Shown in pieces: positions 23,994 to 32,377 of a stretch of DNA of 64,000 nt; position 1 is the first letter of the stretch; the number at the start of each line of letters is the position of its first letter. The notes beneath the pieces are model-generated. The model saw nothing but the letters and a program-made list of their open reading frames with translations, did no database searches and was not told the DNA's origin. Source of the DNA: JANMDN01 sp031376285 (GTDB lineage Bacteria; Actinomycetota; Thermoleophilia; Miltoncostaeales; Miltoncostaeaceae); assembly GCA_031376285.1 (NCBI GenBank), contig JANMDN010000041.1, forward strand, positions 1-64,000. The letters are read 5' to 3'. A program made the translations under genes and the position numbers.

Positions 23994-24539
23994 CTAGTCG
24001 AACATCAGTGCCGAGTCGCGCATCGGAACGATGCGACCGTCGGCAACGCGCTCGTGCGCAACCTCGTCGAGGAGGCCGTCGAGGAACTCGTTGGCCTCCT
24101 CTTCTTCCATGTCGCGGGCATACATCAGCTCGCTCGCGAGGATTTTCTTAGCACGACCAAACATCTGCTTCTCACCGGTGGAGAGGCCCTTCTCGATGTC
24201 ACGAAGGGCCAGATTGCGGACCACCTCGGCCAGCTCGAAGATGTCGCCGGTCTTGATCTTGTCTCGATTGTGCTTGAAGCGGCGGTTCCAGTTCTTGGGC
24301 ATCTGGGTACCGTCGTCGCGAAGAACCGCGAGTACTTCCGCGACCACCTCTTCGCCAATGACCTTCCGCAGTCCCGCCCGCTCAGCGTTATCAGCGGGGA
24401 CCATGACGGTCATGTCGTTGTAGAGAATCTGAATCGTGAGGTACTCGCGGACCTGGCCGAGAACCTCCTTCATCTCTTTCTTGATGACCTTGCCGGCCCC
24501 GTGGTGCGGGTAGACGACCTTATCTCCGACGTCGTACAA
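23994..24539 (-). CDS. carD: CarD-family transcriptional regulator
   Basis: A protein of 181 residues that would bind RNA polymerase beta and stabilise open promoter complexes. The N-terminal Tudor-like domain (YDVGDKVVYPHHGAGKV) and the DNA-binding helical C-terminal domain (KNWNRRFKHNRDKIKTGDIFELAEVVRNLA) are both clear. The best start is a TTG at 24539, directly after GGGGAGGG, a strong ribosome binding site; the upstream frame has no CarD character. This gives a product slightly longer at the C-terminus than usual. It lies between radA and yacL, where Bacillus has disA. Confidence 0.92.
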   Translation of the reverse strand: MYDVGDKVVYPHHGAGKVIKKEMKEVLGQVREYLTIQILYNDMTVMVPADNAERAGLRKVIGEEVVAEVLAVLRDDGTQMPKNWNRRFKHNRDKIKTGDIFELAEVVRNLALRDIEKGLSTGEKQMFGRAKKILASELMYARDMEEEEANEFLDGLLDEVAHERVADGRIVPMRDSALMFD

Positions 24540-24739
24540 CCACCCTCCCCTTGTCGCTGCGACCCGGCCCGAGTCACGCCCGGACGTTTTGCAGATGGAA
24601 ACGAACAGGCGAACGACCACAGATGATGCCTGAAAACGCGTCTTCCTGCATCCTGACCGGGAGTACGGGATCCTGCGAATCACCTGATCGACCGACTACG
24701 CGATCCTGCGCGAGTGGGCGGCGCAATCCCCGAACGGGG

Positions 24740-26077
24740 CTATTCGGCCCCCAGGTCGATCGCCTCCCGGATGTCTGCGACGGGTTGCTCGAATGGTTCG
24801 CTTGGCGTTCCATTTCGCGCGGGGCCGTAGACCGTGCCGACCCCATGAGCGGCACATGCGTCGAGGCGACGGGTGTGGTGGCCGACCGGGCGGATGGCTC
24901 CGGTGAGCCCCATCTCACCAAATGCGGCCGGCGGACCGGAGAGGGCGCGCCCGCGATCGGCGCTGACGATCGCGAGTGCGATCGCGAGGTCGGCGGCGGG
25001 GTCCAGGGCCCGAGCCCCGGCGGCGACGCTGACAAAGACATCCTGATCACCGAGCCGTCGGCCCGCGTGGCGGCCGAGTACGGCGAGCACCTGCGCAAGG
25101 CGCGTTCGGTCGACGCCGCCCGCGACACGTCGGGGCGGGATGACCTCGGTCGGTCCGACGAGCGCCTGGATCTCGACGAGCACGACCCGGCTTCCTTCGA
25201 CGGCCGGGTAGATGCAGGACCCGACCCGCTCTCCAACCTCGGCCAGATACAACCGGGTGGGATCGGTGACCCCGACGAGCCCGGTCGGGCCCATCTCGAA
25301 GACACCCGATTCGTTGGTCGCGCCGAAGCGGTTCTTGCTGCACCGGAGCACGCGAAACTCGCGGAGGTGATCACCCTCGAAGGTGAGGACACAGTCGACC
25401 AGGTGCTCGAGGAGCTTCGGGCCTGCGAGGCCGCCGTCCTTGGTCACCTGTCCAACGAGGAGGATCGTGATACCGGTCGTCTTGGCCACGCGCACAAGCT
25501 CGGCGGTCGCCTGTCGGATTTGTTGGACCGACCCGGGTGCTCCGTCGAGGAGGTCGGAGCCGAGCGTCTGAACCGAGTCGATCGCGCAGACAGCTGGGCG
25601 GTGCTGTTCGAGCGCCGCGACGATCGCCTCGAGGCGGGTCTCAGCCAGCACCTTCACCGGGGCGCAGTCCCCGTCGAGACGCTGCGCGCGCCCTGCGACC
25701 TGTACGGCGGACTCCTCACCGGTCACGAGCAGGACCTCACCGCGGGTGGCGCACGAGGCAAGCACCTGGAGAATGAGGGTGCTCTTGCCGATGCCGGGTT
25801 CGCCCCCGAGGAGGATGACGGAGCCGTCGACGAGGCCGCCGCCGAGGACACGATCAAGCTCGGCGACACCGGTCGGACGACGAGCGACGTCGGAGAGGTC
25901 GATGGTGCCGATCGGGACAGGGGCCGAGCTCAGGAGGCCGTTCGCCGCAGCCCGAGCCGCCGCCGGGGCAAGCTCTTCGATCGACCCCCACTCCCCACAC
26001 TCCGTACAGCGCCCCACCCACTTGGTGACCTGGTTGCCGCACGCCCCACAGGCGAAGATGGTCTTTGTGCGAGCCAC
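24740..26077 (-). CDS. radA: DNA repair protein RadA
   Basis: A branch-migration ATPase of 445 residues used in recombinational repair. It has the C4 zinc motif CGACGNQVTKWVGRCTECG, Walker A GGEPGIGKST, the RadA-specific KNRFG motif, and a C-terminal Lon-like domain (DQDVFVSVAAGAR, GEMGLTGAIRPV). GTG start at 26077; no obvious ribosome binding site precedes it. Three 21-bp repeats lie between it and clpC. Confidence 0.95.
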   Translation of the reverse strand: MARTKTIFACGACGNQVTKWVGRCTECGEWGSIEELAPAAARAAANGLLSSAPVPIGTIDLSDVARRPTGVAELDRVLGGGLVDGSVILLGGEPGIGKSTLILQVLASCATRGEVLLVTGEESAVQVAGRAQRLDGDCAPVKVLAETRLEAIVAALEQHRPAVCAIDSVQTLGSDLLDGAPGSVQQIRQATAELVRVAKTTGITILLVGQVTKDGGLAGPKLLEHLVDCVLTFEGDHLREFRVLRCSKNRFGATNESGVFEMGPTGLVGVTDPTRLYLAEVGERVGSCIYPAVEGSRVVLVEIQALVGPTEVIPPRRVAGGVDRTRLAQVLAVLGRHAGRRLGDQDVFVSVAAGARALDPAADLAIALAIVSADRGRALSGPPAAFGEMGLTGAIRPVGHHTRRLDACAAHGVGTVYGPARNGTPSEPFEQPVADIREAIDLGAE

Positions 26078-26178
26078 GTCAGGAGGCTGTCAGCCGGACC
26101 GGACGACGACAAGGGCCGTTGGCGAGACGTGACAGTCTTGGCACAATCCCGCGCGACCAACACGTCTCATGGTTGCCC

Positions 26179-26241
26179 TGTGTCAGGCACCCGTTCACCC
26201 GTGTCAGCCACCCGTTCACTCGTGTCAGGCACCCGTCTGCG
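26179..26241. repeat. Three tandem 21-bp repeats
   Basis: Units at 26179-26199, 26200-26220 and 26221-26241 share GTGTCAGGCACCCGT with small changes. An inverted copy of the core (GGTGCCTGACAC) follows at 26267-26278. See findings. Confidence 0.75.
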
Positions 26242-26302
26242 CGAGACGCTTGCGCGCCGTAACGGTGGTGCCTGACACAACTGTTGCCCACTGAAATTGC
26301 GT

Positions 26303-26326
26303 GGGGCCGGCGTTTCCGCCGGCCCC
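26303..26326 (-). terminator. Terminator hairpin after clpC
   Basis: GGGGCCGGCG at 26303-26312 and CGCCGGCCCC at 26317-26326 form a perfect 10-bp stem with a 4-nt loop, about 30 nt after the clpC stop. Confidence 0.7.
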
Positions 26327-26355
26327 AGAGGCAACGTCGATCTCATCCGTTGCAG

Positions 26356-28857
26356 CTACTCCTCCGAAGAGGGTTCCCCAGCTCCGGCGGCGGCGCCGAC
26401 GGGCTCTGGCTGTTCGGGAGCGTCGGTCCGGATGAGCTTCATCACTTCGCCGTCGCGGTCGATGAGGATCGACTGGCCTTCGGCCATCTCGCCGTGCAAC
26501 ACGTGATCAGCGAGTGGGTCCTCGATCAGACGCTGGATCGCGCGACGCAGTGGCCGGGCGCCCATCGCAGGGTCGTATCCCTGCTCCACCAGTAGATCCT
26601 TCGCGTCGTCGGTGAGCTGCAATGCGACACCGTGGTCGGCCATTTGCTTTTGCAAACGCACCATGAGCAGGTCGACGATCACGGTGATCTCGGCCTTGGT
26701 GAGCTTGTGGAAGACGATGACCTCGTCGATCCGGTTGATCAGCTCAGGGCGGAAGACGCGCTTGAGCTCGCCCATGATCTTCGACTTCATGTCGTCGTAG
26801 CTGAGACCCGTCTCCTCCGACATCGAGAAGCCAAGCGGGGTGTTGCGCGAGATCGTCGCCGCCCCGATGTTCGAGGTCATGATGATAATCGTGTTGCGGA
26901 AGTCGACGTGGCGCCCCTGGGCGTCGGTCAAGCGACCGTCCTCCAGGACCTGCAGGAGGATGTTGAAGACCTCAGGGTGTGCTTTTTCGATCTCGTCGAG
27001 CAGCACGACCGAGTACGGACGGCGGCGGACCTGCTCGGTGAGCTGGCCACCTTCGTCGTAGCCCACGTAGCCGGGCGGAGAGCCCACCAGACGCGAAACG
27101 GAGTGCTTCTCCATGTACTCGGACATGTCGACCTGGATGAGCGCCTGCTCGTCGCCGAAGAGGAACTCGGCGAGCGTTCGGGCAAGCTCGGTCTTACCGA
27201 CACCAGAGGGGCCGAGGAAGATGAACGAGCCAGCCGGGCGTTTCGGGTCCTTGATGCCGGCCCTGGCGCGACGGATCGCGCGGGAGACAGCGGCAATCGA
27301 CTGCTCCTGCCCGACGACGCGCTTATGGAGCTCCTCCTCCATCCGCAGGAGCTTCTGCTGCTCGGCCTCGGTGAGCTTGAAGACGGGGATGCCGGTCCAC
27401 ATCGAGACGATGTCTGCGATCTCCGGCTCGCCGATCACCGGACGCGGCCCGGAGTCGTCGTTTTTCCACTCGTCCTCAGCTTGGCGCTTCTTGTTCGTGA
27501 GGCGCCGTTCCTTGTCGCGCAGGTTCGCGGCCTTCTCGAACTCCTGCGCCTCGATGGCGCCTTCCTTCTCCTTGCGGACGGTCTCGATCTCGTCCTCAAG
27601 CTCCCGGTAGCTCGGGGGAGCGGTGAGGGTCTTGATGCGCATCCGCGAACCGGCCTCGTCGATCAAGTCGATCGCCTTGTCCGGCAGGAAACGGTCGGAG
27701 ATGTAGCGGTCGGCAAGCGTCGCAGCCGCCTCGAGCGCCTCGTCGTTGATCGTGACGCGGTGGTGCTGCTCGTAGCGCTCGCGAAGTCCGCGCAGGATCT
27801 GCACGCACTCTTCGATGCTCGGCTCGTCGACGAGGACCTTCTGGAAACGGCGCTCAAGGGCTGGGTCGCGCTCGAGGTACTTGCGGTACTCGTCGAGGGT
27901 GGTCGCACCGACCGTCTGGAGCTCGCCACGTGCAAGCGCGGGCTTGAGGATCGAGGCTGCGTCGATCGCGCCCTCGGCCGCTCCCGCCCCGACGAGGTTG
28001 TGCAGCTCGTCGATGAACATGATGATGTCGCCGCGCTGGGTGATTTCCTTCATCACCTTCTTGAGGCGCTCTTCGAACTCACCGCGATACTTCGACCCGG
28101 CGACAAGCGCCGCGAGGTCGAGCGTGTAGATCTGCTTGCCACGCAAAAGCTCCGGAACCTGCCCCGAGGAGATCTTCTGAGCCAGCCCCTCGACGACGGC
28201 GGTCTTCCCGACACCGGGCTCGCCAACGAGAACCGGGTTGTTCTTCGTGCGTCGCGAGAGGATCTGCATGACCCGCTCGACTTCTTTCGCACGGCCCACA
28301 ACCGGGTCGAGCTTGTTCTCGAGCGCGAGGCGCGTCAGGTTGCGTCCAAACTGGTCAAGCAGCTTGGACGACTTGCGCTCCTGCTGGGTGCCGGCCTGAC
28401 TCCCGCCCTGCTGGCGACGACCCGGCCCGGAGAGCATCCGGATGATTTCGTTGCGAATCTTCTCAGAGTCGGCGTCGAAGTCCGCAAGGATCCGCGCCGC
28501 GACGCCTTCGTTCTCACGGACAAGACCGAGCAGGATGTGCTCGGTGCCGATGTAGTTGTGCCCGAGTGACAGGGCCTCACGCAGCGCAAGCTCGAGAACC
28601 TTCTTCGCCCGAGGGGTGAAGGGAATCTGCCCGGAGGTGACCTCTTCGCCGGAACCCACGATCTTGATGACCTGGGCACGCACCTCCTCGACCGTGATCT
28701 CGAGACCCTCGAGCACGCGGGCGGCAAGGCCCTCCTCCTCGCGAAGCAGGCCGAGCAGGATGTGCTCGGTGCCGATGTAGTTGTGCTTGAGCGTGCGGGC
28801 TTCTTCTTGGGCCAGGACAACAACCTGGCGGGCCCGCTCAGTGAATCGTTCGAACAT
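26356..28857 (-). CDS. clpC: AAA+ chaperone ClpC
   Basis: The unfoldase partner of ClpP, 833 residues. Two N-domain repeats carry KHNYIGTEHILLGLL and GHNYIGTEHILLGLV. The first ATPase domain has Walker A GEPGVGKT, a UVR-like coiled coil lies mid-protein, and the second ATPase domain has GPSGVGKT. The ATG at 28857 follows AAGGAGGG, a strong ribosome binding site. In actinobacteria ClpC is essential. No mcsA, mcsB or ctsR gene is nearby, unlike Bacillus, so regulation is probably different. Confidence 0.96.
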   Translation of the reverse strand: MFERFTERARQVVVLAQEEARTLKHNYIGTEHILLGLLREEEGLAARVLEGLEITVEEVRAQVIKIVGSGEEVTSGQIPFTPRAKKVLELALREALSLGHNYIGTEHILLGLVRENEGVAARILADFDADSEKIRNEIIRMLSGPGRRQQGGSQAGTQQERKSSKLLDQFGRNLTRLALENKLDPVVGRAKEVERVMQILSRRTKNNPVLVGEPGVGKTAVVEGLAQKISSGQVPELLRGKQIYTLDLAALVAGSKYRGEFEERLKKVMKEITQRGDIIMFIDELHNLVGAGAAEGAIDAASILKPALARGELQTVGATTLDEYRKYLERDPALERRFQKVLVDEPSIEECVQILRGLRERYEQHHRVTINDEALEAAATLADRYISDRFLPDKAIDLIDEAGSRMRIKTLTAPPSYRELEDEIETVRKEKEGAIEAQEFEKAANLRDKERRLTNKKRQAEDEWKNDDSGPRPVIGEPEIADIVSMWTGIPVFKLTEAEQQKLLRMEEELHKRVVGQEQSIAAVSRAIRRARAGIKDPKRPAGSFIFLGPSGVGKTELARTLAEFLFGDEQALIQVDMSEYMEKHSVSRLVGSPPGYVGYDEGGQLTEQVRRRPYSVVLLDEIEKAHPEVFNILLQVLEDGRLTDAQGRHVDFRNTIIIMTSNIGAATISRNTPLGFSMSEETGLSYDDMKSKIMGELKRVFRPELINRIDEVIVFHKLTKAEITVIVDLLMVRLQKQMADHGVALQLTDDAKDLLVEQGYDPAMGARPLRRAIQRLIEDPLADHVLHGEMAEGQSILIDRDGEVMKLIRTDAPEQPEPVGAAAGAGEPSSEE

Positions 28858-28870
28858 CGGGTTGCCCTCC

Positions 28871-29170
28871 TTAGACCCGCTCGACCTGGGGGGTCGCATC
28901 GGGCAGGCAATCGCGGTGAGGGTGAAGCGCGAGCGGGACGCCAAATGCTGGAGGCGGCCCGCCGTGGTTGGTGGGTTTTCGTTCCAGTGTCACGCTAGCA
29001 CGGCCCGGTGGATCTGCCGATGGCATCCGGTCCACGGAGACGGACAATGCCCCGGAAGTGATCACCTGCGGCGAACCTTCGCAGCAGGTCTCGACCTTGC
29101 GGTGGCACCGGTCGCACCAGGCGCCGTTTTGGCGCCACACCAGCTGGGCATCACAGGCCGGACAAGGCAT
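28871..29170 (-). CDS. Possible small zinc-ribbon protein
   Basis: From an ATG at 29170 the product is 99 residues and opens with a zinc-ribbon-like pattern, CPAC then CDRC 16 residues later (PCPACDAQLVWRQNGAW and CDRCHRKVE). The rest is low in structure. The stop is only 13 nt before the clpC start, so the clpC ribosome binding site lies in the gap. The real product may be shorter, and the frame could be chance. Confidence 0.45.
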   Translation of the reverse strand: MPCPACDAQLVWRQNGAWCDRCHRKVETCCEGSPQVITSGALSVSVDRMPSADPPGRASVTLERKPTNHGGPPPAFGVPLALHPHRDCLPDATPQVERV

Positions 29171-29232
29171 TCCAGGCAGTATGCCAGCGACGTCGGCTCC
29201 CACAGCGCTGTGCGCCGTGGGAGCGACATCAG

Positions 29233-29688
29233 TTACTCCGCAGCGTCCGCGTTTTCGTCCGATTCGACCTCAGGAGCCTCAGCCACCGGGGCGAGGTCGT
29301 CGGCCGGAGGCGACACAAAGTCGCCCTCTTCCATTGTCGGGACACCCTCGACGCTTGACTCGACGTCGGTGACGCCCTCGGTCGAAACCGCCGCAACCAC
29401 GACATCGGTGCCACCGATCCGCACCTTGCGGTCCTGATCGGGATAGGGGAGGAGTCCCATCTCTCGTGCGCGCTTGACTGCCGACGCGAGCATCGACTGC
29501 TGACGCCGCGAGAGGCCTGTGATGCGCCGTGACCGGATCTTGCCTCGCTCGCTCAGGAAGCGGCGAAGAGACGGATAGTTCTTCCAGTCCAGTTCGTCGG
29601 GCTTGAGCAACGGCCGACGCTTACGGACCGTCGGGGCGCCGAGCTTTCGGCCTTTCTTGCTCGCGGTGCGTCCGCGGGGCTTCGCCAT
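29233..29688 (-). CDS. rpsR: Ribosomal protein bS18-like with acidic C-terminal tail
   Basis: Residues 25-85 match bS18 (LDWKNYPSLRRFLSERGKIRSRR in parts, then ITGLSRRQQSMLASAVKRAREMGLLPY). The Cys ligands of zinc-binding S18 forms are absent. The remaining 65 residues form a tail very rich in Glu, Asp, Val and Ala, which ordinary S18 lacks. ATG at 29688 follows GAGGAAC. The gene stands alone, not beside rpsF and ssb, and may be a second S18 copy; that cannot be told from this window. Confidence 0.8.
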   Translation of the reverse strand: MAKPRGRTASKKGRKLGAPTVRKRRPLLKPDELDWKNYPSLRRFLSERGKIRSRRITGLSRRQQSMLASAVKRAREMGLLPYPDQDRKVRIGGTDVVVAAVSTEGVTDVESSVEGVPTMEEGDFVSPPADDLAPVAEAPEVESDENADAAE

Positions 29689-29726
29689 GCGTTCCTCGTC
29701 AGTCGGGGGTCAAGCGGCCGGGTACT

Positions 29727-32207
29727 TTAGCGCACACGGCCGTCCACGGCGACGCGAAGCTCTGCGAACGTCGTCGCGCTCGAACCGCCGGACGCCGAGG
29801 CACGCACGAGGCTGCGCTGCGAGCGCGCCGCCGCGGGGCCGACGCGAACACGAATCCGGACCCGACGGCGGCCTCCAGGCATGATCTGCCCAAGGCGAAT
29901 CTCCGCTCGGCGACCGGCGACGCGCCAGGCCCCCGACCGTTCCAGGGGACGCAGACTTGCCGAGAAGAGCACCACCAGCCGAGCGTCGCGAGCCACCGTC
30001 GGGCCATTGCGGACCTCGATCTGGACCGAGACAGTGGACCCGCGCCGGATGGTCGCGGGCCAGCGTTGACGAACGGAGAGCGCGCCGACCGTGGCCGTTG
30101 AGGTCTCTCGCTTGCTGAGTGTTAGGGGGATCAGGAACACATCGGCGCTCCCCGAGGCGGGCAGCATTTCCTCGCGCGCGGTCGCGCCGCGGGCGGCGTA
30201 GCCCGCCGGCGGAACGATGTCGATGCGGTAGACCACCCCAGCCGCCAGGCGCGCAATGCGCAGATGCCCGAGGGCCTCGGTGGCCTGCGACGTGACGGCG
30301 ATCGCGTCCTGGCGCACCGTCACCGAGACGCCGGACACGCCTCGCTCTCCCCCGTCGGCCCGGCCATTGGCGTTGGCGTCGACGAAGGCGAGCGCGACGA
30401 GGGTTGCCGGTTCGAAGACGCCGACATCAATCGAAAGGTCGCGCTGCTCAGATGCGAGCGCAAAAGTCGGCGTTTCGAGGGTCAACGGGTCGGCCGTCGA
30501 GTCGAGCTCCGTTGACGAGCGCCCCGCGGGGCTCAGCACCTCGCCGACGGGCGGATGGAAGCGCACCCGGTAGCCGCTACCGGGGCTCAGCCCGTCAAAG
30601 CGGTAGCGGCCGGCGCCGTCGCTTCGCGTCTCTCCCAGGGTTACGCCGTCGCGGACGAGCTCGACTTGCACCCCGGCCCGACCGGGCTCGTCGGGATCTT
30701 GGCGCCCGTCGCCGTCCAGGTCGGCCCAGACACGGTCGCCGATTGAGCTCGGCTTCCAAAGGCCGATGTCGACCGTGGTGTCGCTCGTTCCGGCCGCGAG
30801 GGCGGCGGCGGGTGCCCGCCCCGACGCCGGATCGAGGTCCGAGTCGCGATCGTCGGTGCCGACGTCGTTTGGGCCGAAGGCGTAGCCGTCGGGCACGATG
30901 GCCTTGAGGCTGTAGCTGGCGCCGTGGCGAAGCCCCGTGAATCGGTAGGAGCCGTCGTTTGCGCTGGTGGTCGTCGCGAGGGCAACGCCGCCCGCGGAGA
31001 GCGTCAACGTCACACCGCCGACACCCGGCTCGTCGCCGTCCTGTCGACCGTCCCGGTCGCGGTCATTCCAGACAAGGTCGCCGATGCTCGAGAGCGGGTA
31101 GAAGCCGAAGTCGACGGTCAGGTTCGAACGATCGTCGTCGCCGATTCCGTGCGAGGCTTGGCCGCCGAGGTCAAGAAGTGGCTCTCCCGAAAGCGAGAGC
31201 GCGATCCATGGCGAGCGAACGCCGTCGCTCGCGGGGTCGACCGCGTCGAGGCCGTTGTCGTCGCCGTCGATGTCGCTCTCGGCGTTTGTCTGTGTGGCCT
31301 CCGACGAGATCATGCCGTCAAGTGGTCCGCGGGGCGCGAAGTTCGGCGAGTCGACGGTGACAACGAACTGTCCCCGCCCGACGCGATCGAAGCGGTAGTA
31401 GCCGTGCGCGTCGGTCACGGTCGGCGAAATCCCGGGAAGAGCCGCGCCCGCGACGTCGGTCAGCGTGAGACGGACGCCCTCGATCCCGGGGTTCGCGCCG
31501 TCGGCGGCGGTGAGGCGGCCGTCGTTGTCGAGGTCTCGCCAGACGCGGTTGCCGATCGCAAATGGCGCGATGAAGCCGAAGTCGAGGGTGAGGTTTGAGT
31601 GATCGTCTCCGCTCGGCCCAGCGCCGAGGAGCCCCTCGATGTCACCGACCGGCTCCGGCCCACCGAGCCCGAGGGTGACAGGCGACGACCAGACGCCAAG
31701 GGCTGCGGGGTCGCTTGTGTCGATGCCGTTGTCGTCGTGATCGGCGTCGGCGTCGGCGAGCGGGTTGGTCCGAGTCGACGACGTGCGTCGCGCGAGGGCC
31801 CCACCGGCCTGGAAGGCGGTCGGAAGCACCTGAACCCGGTAGCTCCCGGCCGGCAGGCCGTCGAAGCGATACTCACCCTCGGCTGTCGTCGAGACCGGCG
31901 CGGTGCCCACGATCGGCTCGCCCGAGCCTCCGGTCAGAGTGAGCGCGACGAGCGGGATTGCTGGCTCGAACACTCCCTGCTGGCCATCGTCATCCAGATC
32001 GAGCCAGACCTGGCCACCGAGGCTGAACGTTTCGACCCCGACCGCCTCGCTTGGAAACGAGCAGACGAGAAGGATGAGTGTGGCCATCCGCGCCGCGGCC
32101 CGGGAGCCACGGCGCAGCGGGCGGCCGCCTTGGTGGGCAGGGTGCCCGAGCGGAGCCGCGCCGCACATGCGCCGCAGCGCGAACCGTGACGTCACGTCGC
32201 ATTCCAC
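29727..32207 (-). CDS. Secreted SdrD-type B-domain protein, paralogue of the giant protein
   Basis: A protein of 826 residues with five B-like repeats. Each opens with a Ca-binding-like loop (VWLDLDDDGQ, VWRDLDNDGR, VWNDRDRDGR, VWADLDGDGR, FVDANANGR) and ends near a TVDFGF-type strand. The C-terminal 130 residues resemble the end of the giant protein (DUF11-like, Arg-rich). A hydrophobic segment MATLILLVCSF, preceded by a basic stretch, suggests export. The start at 32207 follows GGAGGG; internal starts at 32168 and 32087 are possible. Such proteins are usually extracellular adhesins or stalks. It lies 170 nt after the giant gene, with a hairpin between. Confidence 0.85.
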   Translation of the reverse strand: MECDVTSRFALRRMCGAAPLGHPAHQGGRPLRRGSRAAARMATLILLVCSFPSEAVGVETFSLGGQVWLDLDDDGQQGVFEPAIPLVALTLTGGSGEPIVGTAPVSTTAEGEYRFDGLPAGSYRVQVLPTAFQAGGALARRTSSTRTNPLADADADHDDNGIDTSDPAALGVWSSPVTLGLGGPEPVGDIEGLLGAGPSGDDHSNLTLDFGFIAPFAIGNRVWRDLDNDGRLTAADGANPGIEGVRLTLTDVAGAALPGISPTVTDAHGYYRFDRVGRGQFVVTVDSPNFAPRGPLDGMISSEATQTNAESDIDGDDNGLDAVDPASDGVRSPWIALSLSGEPLLDLGGQASHGIGDDDRSNLTVDFGFYPLSSIGDLVWNDRDRDGRQDGDEPGVGGVTLTLSAGGVALATTTSANDGSYRFTGLRHGASYSLKAIVPDGYAFGPNDVGTDDRDSDLDPASGRAPAAALAAGTSDTTVDIGLWKPSSIGDRVWADLDGDGRQDPDEPGRAGVQVELVRDGVTLGETRSDGAGRYRFDGLSPGSGYRVRFHPPVGEVLSPAGRSSTELDSTADPLTLETPTFALASEQRDLSIDVGVFEPATLVALAFVDANANGRADGGERGVSGVSVTVRQDAIAVTSQATEALGHLRIARLAAGVVYRIDIVPPAGYAARGATAREEMLPASGSADVFLIPLTLSKRETSTATVGALSVRQRWPATIRRGSTVSVQIEVRNGPTVARDARLVVLFSASLRPLERSGAWRVAGRRAEIRLGQIMPGGRRRVRIRVRVGPAAARSQRSLVRASASGGSSATTFAELRVAVDGRVR

Positions 32208-32335
32208 CGGGACCCTCCGTGATCTCGCGAGGGGATCTGTCGATCGCCTTCACTCTCAGTATCGGAGTACGGCGAGCGCAGCTGACACTTGGGGTAGCGG
32301 ACGTCGCCGAACGAATCAGTCAAAACCGCGGCATT

Positions 32336-32369
32336 GGGTCTTGACCCGACGCAAGCCGGGTCAAGACCC
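32336..32369 (-). terminator. 13-bp perfect hairpin after the giant gene
   Basis: GGGTCTTGACCCG (32336-32348) and CGGGTCAAGACCC (32357-32369) pair perfectly around 8 nt, starting 9 nt after the stop at 32378. Likely a terminator or transcript stabiliser that would uncouple the giant gene from its paralogue. Confidence 0.7.
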
Positions 32370-32377
32370 GCCGCCGA

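Noticed and set aside
26632..28569. A 645-residue plus-strand frame opposite clpC
   Set aside because: clpC is certain on the minus strand. This frame is rich in Asp, Leu and Val from the complement of ClpC codons and has no domain.
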